From NCBI RefSeq assembly GCF_902150065.1, contig NC_043990.1, positions 2,121,617 to 2,185,616 on the forward strand: a stretch of 64,000 nucleotides of DNA, given 5' to 3'. Origin of the DNA: Myripristis murdjan. Lineage: Eukaryota > Chordata > Actinopteri > Holocentriformes > Holocentridae. The position numbers were made by a program, and so were the translations under genes. Shown here one piece after another: positions 57,327 to 64,000 of the stretch (positions are counted from its first letter, which is position 1; every line of letters begins with the position of its first letter). The notes below the pieces were generated by a model. That model saw only the letters and a program-made list of their open reading frames with translations. It ran no database searches and was not told the DNA's origin.

Positions 57327-57434
57327 CACAGTGAAAAAGCGTCGTACAAAAACCTCCCTCAGTCAGACTGAACAGAAACTGAAGTGACTGCTGCAGCTGG
57401 AAGCTACTGCAGGGACTGATACAGTTCACTGAGG

Positions 57435-57435
<1 letters not shown>

Positions 57436-57465
<30 letters not shown>
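57436..57465. repeat. (CA)n microsatellite 3' of Vb9
   Basis: A CA tract at the conserved position. Confidence 0.95.
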
Positions 57466-57467
<2 letters not shown>

Positions 57468-57756
57468 GGATTGGGTTGGTAGTAATTTAACATTTTGTTA
57501 ATTTTAGTGTCACTAACAGCCACCTCCCACATCAAAAAGATGAAAGTTCCCCCAAATGCAGAGGACAGATGTTTCTGTTCGTGGTGTGATCTCTAACTGT
57601 CCTCACTGAAATCCTCCATTAAAACTCATGGTACTGAGCTCTGAGCTCCATGTGCCAATTGGCAAAAAAAAATTTGACTCAGAGTTGCTACACAGGACAT
57701 CCAGAGGTGAAAGTGGGCCGGCACAGTCCAGTACTTTGTACCACAAAAAGATTCAG

Positions 57757-58735
<979 letters not shown>

Positions 58736-58739
58736 ATCA

Positions 58740-59480
58740 GTGGCAAAACAGTGGAAAGCAGCTGCCTGACAAAAAGTCGCCTTTATCCAACTTGTACACA
58801 CATACAACCTGTATGATCACAGAGAGAAAACACATCTGCTAGTTCAACACAATCATGAGTAAAAACAGGCTGACACAACACACAGGTGAAACCACTGGGA
58901 CAAACTGGCAAAGATTACAGAGAACTGACAGGGATTAATACTGCTGGGTTAGTTAGCAGATTAGATGATTGGAAGAAGAGCGGTGCAGAAAGGCGGAGCT
59001 GGACATGTGGAGACAGGTGAGCAGGTGAGGTGACAGATGACTGGATGAGGTTTGGTGCAGGAAGGTGGAGACAGGGGAGAGCAGGAGAGGTGAGGCAGAT
59101 GACAGGACTGACACAAGGAGGGCTGGGAATACAGGAAGTGCAGGGAGACAAACACAACCAACAGACACAAAAGGCAAACACAAAAATAGAGTCAGGGGAT
59201 GACAGGTGAACAAAGAGAAAGAGACAAAACTGATCCAAAACCAGGAGATGTGACACCCAGAGTCTTTTCACACATATGAAAACTCTTTAGCTTTAATACT
59301 TTAAAATGACAAGTATTATTTCTGCAAACAAATCAAACATCTTCATATTTTGTCAACACTGAGTGAGACGATGTCATGTTAATAATAAGATTTCAATGCA
59401 TATTTTAGTGTAAACATAAGGAACATCCTGGTTACAATATTTTCTCACCATCTTAGTTGATCACACCTGATTTAAACTAC
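58740..59480. other. Vb9 3' flank with an interspersed repeat
   Basis: About 58990-59480 is paralogous to 38460-38930 and 30150-30580. No gene was seen. Confidence 0.6.
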
Positions 59481-59494
59481 TTTAACTACTTTAA

Positions 59495-60688
59495 TTCGAA
59501 TTCAGATTCCTTTACTGTCATTTCGACATTACATCAGAGATGCACTGTGAAACGAAAAAACGATGCATTGGGCACAATAGAAAGATTGGATAAACACCAT
59601 AAAAACTAAAGGAATAAAAAGAACAAGGATAAAAAAAATCAGAGAGAGGCAGTCTACATATATAAATATATAAATATGTATGTAGAAAATATCAAATATA
59701 TGTGCAAGATTTATGTGCAGAACCAAAATGTAATAAATAGATAGTAGAGGTAAAACAGTCCATGAGAGGGGTGAGTGGGGCCCCTGGTGATTCTTGTTGC
59801 CCTCACCAGGCAGCGTTGTTTCGCCAGGTCCCCAACAGGTGGCAACGTGACTCCAATAATTTTTTCTGTTGACCTCACCACTCTTCTCAGTGCCTTTCTG
59901 TCTGAGGCACTGCTGCTCTCATGCCACAGAGAGATGCTGCTGGTTAGCACACTCTCAATGGTGCCTTTGTAGAAGGTGGTGAGGATTGATGGACTAAGGT
60001 ATGCTCTCTTTAACCTTCTCAGGAGGTGCAGGCGCTGGTGAGCCTTTTCAACAGTGGAGGAGGTGTGCAGGGACCAGGTGAGGTTGTCTGCTATGTGGAC
60101 CCCCAGGAACTTGATATGTGGGACGATCTCCACAGCAGTGTCCTTGATGTAAAGCAGGGTGTGCACGGGCCGTTTCCTCCTGAAGTCAATCACCAGTTCT
60201 TTGGTTTTCTCCACATTCAGGAGCAGGTTGTTACTGCTACACCAGTCTGCAGAAAGTTCCACCTCATCTCTGTAGTGCTTCTCCTCGCCGTCCTGGATGA
60301 GCCCCACCACCGTTGTGTCGTCCGCATACTTGATGATGTGATTTGTGTTGTACTTTGCACAACAGTCGTGGGTCATCGGGGTGTAAAGTAGGGGGCTGAG
60401 AACACACCCCTGTGGAGAGCCTGTGCTCACCATGACAATGTCTGACCTGTTATTTCCTCCCTGTACAAATTGAGGCCTGTCTGTCAAAAAGTCCAGTATC
60501 CAATTTTGCAGGGGAGTGTTCAGTCCGAGTGGGCCCATTTTGTTGATCAGATGCTATGGGATTATGGTATTAAAGGCCGAGCTAAAATCCCCAAACAGCA
60601 TTCGGACCAGTGCGTCTTGTTTTCCAGGTGTTCCAGGGTCAGGTGGAGTGCAGTGGATATGACGTCCTCGGTGCAGCGGTTTGGGCAG
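59495..60688 (-). mobile_element. 5'-truncated LINE with reverse transcriptase, copy 2
   Basis: A minus-strand open frame (60538-59711) with [22 protein letters not shown] and IKFLGVHI. The same 14-bp duplication TTTAACTACTTTAA (59481-59494, 60689-60702) and the same truncation point as copy 1 show that both come from one insertion that was later copied by segmental duplication. Its frame is shorter than that of copy 1 at the 5' end. Confidence 0.85.
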
Positions 60689-60702
60689 TTTAACTACTTT
60701 AA

Positions 60703-61550
60703 ATGATCAAAATGCACAGATGAATATTCTTTGCCATGCTTGTATGTGTACAGCTGTGTTTATGTTTGACCTCTGACCTTCTTAAAGTCATTTTTTCCAT
60801 CCACTGAGCTGTTCCTTCCCAACCTTCAAGACTGTGATGACTGATCAGTCCAAACACAGGCACACACTTTCAATCATTTACTTTGCTTAAGTTATTTTAG
60901 AGCAGCCTTTATAAAATGGATAAAAGTACTATATTGTACACAACAGGTATTCATATTTAGAAATGAGTCACAGTCTTCAAGCTTTTATTTGAAAGGGAAA
61001 CACATGGAGGGTGTCCATGGTTAGGGTATGACTTTTATTTGGTTGGTTTGTAAAGATCGCTTTTATATTGAATCCCTTTTTTTGCTGATGACACCCTGCT
61101 TTTTATTTCAGATCCTGGTATATTTTCCCCTCACCATTGCAAGTTTGTTGTAATGTTCAAAAGGGGAATCTTCAGTTTTTCATTTCCCTCCAACTTCAGT
61201 AACCATGGCAACAGATAGGCATCACTGCTGAACCATGGCAACAGACAAGTTTCACTAGTGAAGATAAATGATGAAAGATGTATCCTCTTGCTATAAACGG
61301 ACATTTTCTATTTATAAAGCTTTGATGTCTGTGTTGTAAAAGTTGTACAGCAGTGACAGGAGAACAGGAAACATTTTTCAGTCAGTCACAGCAGAATTCG
61401 ATCAAACTCTGCCACAATAAAACAACAGAGAAGAAATTCTTAGGGAAAAATGTTACACATATCAAGATAAAAAAAAAAAAAAAAAAAAAAAAACAGCTCA
61501 ATCAACAGTTTGTTAAATTGATTAAATTGATCCATTGATGAACATCCTGA
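60703..61550. other. 5' flank of Vb10
   Basis: Paralogous to the Vb4 5' flank, with the X-box-like GTAACCATGGCAAC at 61199-61212 and a poly(A) run at 61470-61493. Confidence 0.65.
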
Positions 61551-61730
61551 TGAGAGTAATGTGTGTCCCTGTTGGAGTGGGTCAGAGCATTTCCATAGAG
61601 AGCCACTTTGCATCAGCAGCACCATGCTCCAGTGCTCTGGAAGACTTTATAGTCCTGAGAGTTGAAGACTGGATGACTGTCAGCTGTCCTTCATGACAAC
61701 AGAAGCCCCAGAAATCCTCCTCATCCAAAC

Positions 61731-62204
61731 ATGACTTTGAGCTCCATCCTCATCTGGACTCTCCTCTGCTGCTGCTTGACAGGTAAAGTCCAGAGAATCA
61801 AAGTCCTCTCCTCTATGAAGATCCGTCCCTCTGAAATGAAGCGGAGAAAAGCATGACGCTGCTTTGTGTTTTTGTCTGTGTGTCCTCAGAGTCCAGAGGC
61901 CAGGTCACAGTGACTCAGCCTGGAGCAGTGAGCGCTGCTCCGGGAGCCTCCGTCACCATCACATGTAAAACCAGCCAGAATGTTTATGGTGGGAGCAGCT
62001 ACCAACGTTTAGCCTGGTACCAACAGAAAGATGGAGAAATTCCGAAACTCCTCATTTACTATGCTAATACTCGAGCATCAGGGATTCCAGGTCGTTTTAC
62101 AGGCAGTGGATCAGGGAGTGACTTCACTCTGACCATCAGTGGAGTCCAGGCTGAAGATGCAGCAGTTTACTCCTGTCAGAGTTACCACAGTGGTGGAGTG
62201 TTCA
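61731..62204 (+). CDS. IGKV: Vb10: kappa-like V segment, intact
   Basis: Leader exon 61731-61782, V exon 61890-62204, open. CDR1 reads [11 protein letters not shown], with a CDR2 of YANTRAS. The YYC motif is YSC, a Tyr-to-Ser change next to the second Cys that is unusual for Ig V domains. CDR3 is QSYHSGGVF, like Vb9. The RSS heptamer is 62205-62211, the spacer 12 bp and the nonamer 62224-62232. The octamer variant is at 61606-61613. It faces the predicted next C exon beyond the right edge. Confidence 0.92.
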
Positions 62205-62310
62205 CACAGTGAAAAAGCGTCGTACAAAAACCTCCCTCAGTCAGACTGAACAGAAACTGAAGCGACTGCTGCAGCTGGAAGCTACTGCAGGGACTGATAC
62301 AGTTCACTGA

Positions 62311-62312
<2 letters not shown>

Positions 62313-62360
<48 letters not shown>
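62313..62360. repeat. (CA)n microsatellite 3' of Vb10
   Basis: A CA tract at the conserved position. Confidence 0.95.
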
Positions 62361-62362
<2 letters not shown>

Positions 62363-62574
62363 TTGATAAGAACATATGATCTTGTTGATAGTGTCAGTGT
62401 CAGTTTTCCCTCTGAGCTTCAAACAGCCACCTCCCACCTCAACAAGCTGAAAGTTCCCCCAAATGAAGAGGACAGTTCCAGTGAAGAAGCCCAATCAGAA
62501 ACATTCAAAGCACAACAACATGGAGCAAAGTGAGCTGCCCTGATGCCGACCCCCAAACCACTGCTGAATGATCC

Positions 62575-62910
62575 AAACAGCTTATCCCCCACACATCAAC
62601 ATCCATTCACTGACCACACAGCAAAACGTCACATACACATCAGTAACAATGTATGCCGAGGCTAATACCAATAGTGCAATAAAATGTCTGTGAAACAGAT
62701 TACATGTTACATTAGTGTCGCGTCACTGTTCAGTGTGTTTATGGCTGTGGGATAAAAACTGTTCCAGAATCGTGTGTTGCGTGTTTTGATGGATTTGTAT
62801 CTTCTGCCAGATGGCAAAAGTTCAAAAAGGTGGTGGGCAGGGTGGAAAGGATCCTTGATTATGCTGTGTGACTTCTGCAAACAGCACGAGGTGAAGATTA
62901 ATAGTGCCAT
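62575..62910 (-). mobile_element. LINE 3' fragment, copy 2
   Basis: The minus strand reads HPAHHLFELLPSGRRYKSI and NSFYPTAINTLN. It is paralogous to 41695-42020, so the Vb7 and Vb10 3' flanks are duplicates. Confidence 0.65.
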
Positions 62911-62976
62911 TGTTTTAAATTCAGGTCATTGTTCAAACTAGCACTCATTCCCATATGCTGATGGTAATTTTTAAAA

Positions 62977-63866
62977 TTTTTATAATAATAATAATAATAA
63001 TAATAATCCATTTCATTTATATAGCACTTTTCAATCATCCAAAGATGCTTACAATCAAAAGGGCAGGTAACAGGCAGAAGGAAAAAACAAACAAAATAAG
63101 GAGGACAAGCAAGGAAAAATACAGATAACATGACATCGCGGAAAATACCTCATGTTAGTACATATACACACATACAGATAACGTGACATCACAAGAGATA
63201 CCTCATGTTAAGCACAGAGACACACATACAGATTACATGGCATCGCGAGAGATTCCTCATGTTAATAGACAGGAGAGGAGGGGGGGTCAAGGGGAGGGAG
63301 AGGGAGACCAGGGGAGATCAAAGGCTTGGGAAAAAAGGTGAATGAATGAATCAATGAAAAAAAAATTATTTCGGTCAGGTCATTTAAATTTACACTGTTT
63401 ACCAGGAAAAATGAATAAATAAATAAACAAATAAATACACATTCTGTCAGTATAAATGAAAATAACCACAACCGAAAAGGCATAGGCTGAAGCTAGCACT
63501 TATTTTCACCTACCCTTCTTATCAGATCAGCTTGATCAGATCAAATTTTTTCAAAACATGGGGGGGTTGTGTTGTTTGATGGGGAGCCAGTGGAGGGTTT
63601 GGAGGACAGGAGTGATGTGATCACGGGACCGGGTGTGTGTCAGGAGGCGGGCAGCAGAGTTTTGAACCATCTGGAGTTCATGGAGGGAATGGGAGGTGAT
63701 GCCAGAGTTGCAGTAGTCGAGGCGGATTGAGATGAGGCCGTGGATGATTGTTTCAGCAGCAAGCTGAGAGAGGCAGTGACGGATTTTAGCAATGCAGCGG
63801 AGGTGGAAGTAGGAGGTCTTGACAATGGATTTAACATGAGGCTCAAATGAGAGGGTAGGGTCCAGG
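62977..63866 (-). mobile_element. LINE 3' end inserted in a C-exon downstream flank
   Basis: On the minus strand: RLDYCNS, MVQNSAARLLTH, DHITPVLQTLHWLPI, then a 3' UTR ending in (TTA)n at about 62983-63008. It splits DNA that is continuous at 42050-42130 near C3. Confidence 0.65.
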
Positions 63867-64000
63867 ATGATTATAATTGTGAATAATGAGAGCAATGAGA
63901 GCAAGTTTTCTCCAGTAATAAAAGCAGTAACAAAGCACATGAAAGATGCTTGGCCTAATCACTACTTTGGCTGGGAAGCATTATTCTGAATTAAATGAAG
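63867..64000. other. Flank of an expected C exon beyond the window
   Basis: Matches 42106-42240 and 9305-9850 (without its MITE), the DNA that lies 3' of C3 and C1 respectively. No coding sequence is within the window. Confidence 0.75.

Overview
The window is vertebrate germline DNA, almost certainly from a ray-finned (teleost) fish. It holds part of an immunoglobulin light-chain locus of the kappa-like type (teleost L1/L3 classes). The evidence is variable (V) exons with their own leader exons followed by recombination signals (RSS) with 12-bp spacers, joining (J) segments with 23-bp-spacer RSS, and single-exon C domains ending in the RRDQC motif. V with a 12-RSS and J with a 23-RSS is the kappa arrangement. 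The surrounding repeats (hAT, Harbinger-like, CACTA-like and pogo-like elements, LINE 3' ends, tRNA-type SINEs) fit a fish genome; the species cannot be named from this.

Layout, left to right. Positions 1-3960 are the 3' part of a decayed endogenous retrovirus sitting inside a V exon, of which only the last 59 bp and the RSS remain (3961-4047). Cassette 1: Va1 (+, 7755-8322), C1 (-, 10188-10516), J1 and J2 (-), Va2 (-, 15015-15582), Vb1 (+, 17051-17533). Cassette 2: C2 (-, 21108-21436), J3 and J4 (-), Va3 pseudogene (-), then a run of plus-strand Vb2 to Vb7 (27095-41333), with two J relics between them. Cassette 3: C3 (-, 42580-42908), J5 and J6 (-), Va4 (-), Vb8 (+). Cassette 4 has J7 and J8 (-) but no C exon, then the fused Va5 pseudogene (-), Vb9 (+) and Vb10 (+). 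The last 120 bases match the DNA that precedes C3, so another C exon should begin a few hundred bases beyond the right edge.

How the parts work together: J and C lie on the minus strand. Va segments (except Va1) share that orientation and would join J by deletion. Vb segments and Va1 face the opposite way and would join by inversion. Two V families are present: Va ([26 protein letters not shown]) and Vb ([26 protein letters not shown]). Every intact V promoter carries a 7/8 octamer match. A 100-bp module with an E-box and a perfect Ets-IRF composite motif (GGAAGTGAAA) occurs seven times: once in each of the three complete J-C introns and once upstream of each minus-strand Va. Palindromic RFX-type X-box sequences recur between J2-type segments and Va, and upstream of several Vb genes.

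The most notable points are the C-less J pair in cassette 4, the out-of-frame double-V exon at Va5, an open V (Vb3) that has lost both promoter and RSS nonamer, two decayed J segments marking lost cassettes, a truncated V promoter fused to the flank of C2, and the repeated Ets-IRF modules. All of this was read by eye; no alignment or database search was run.
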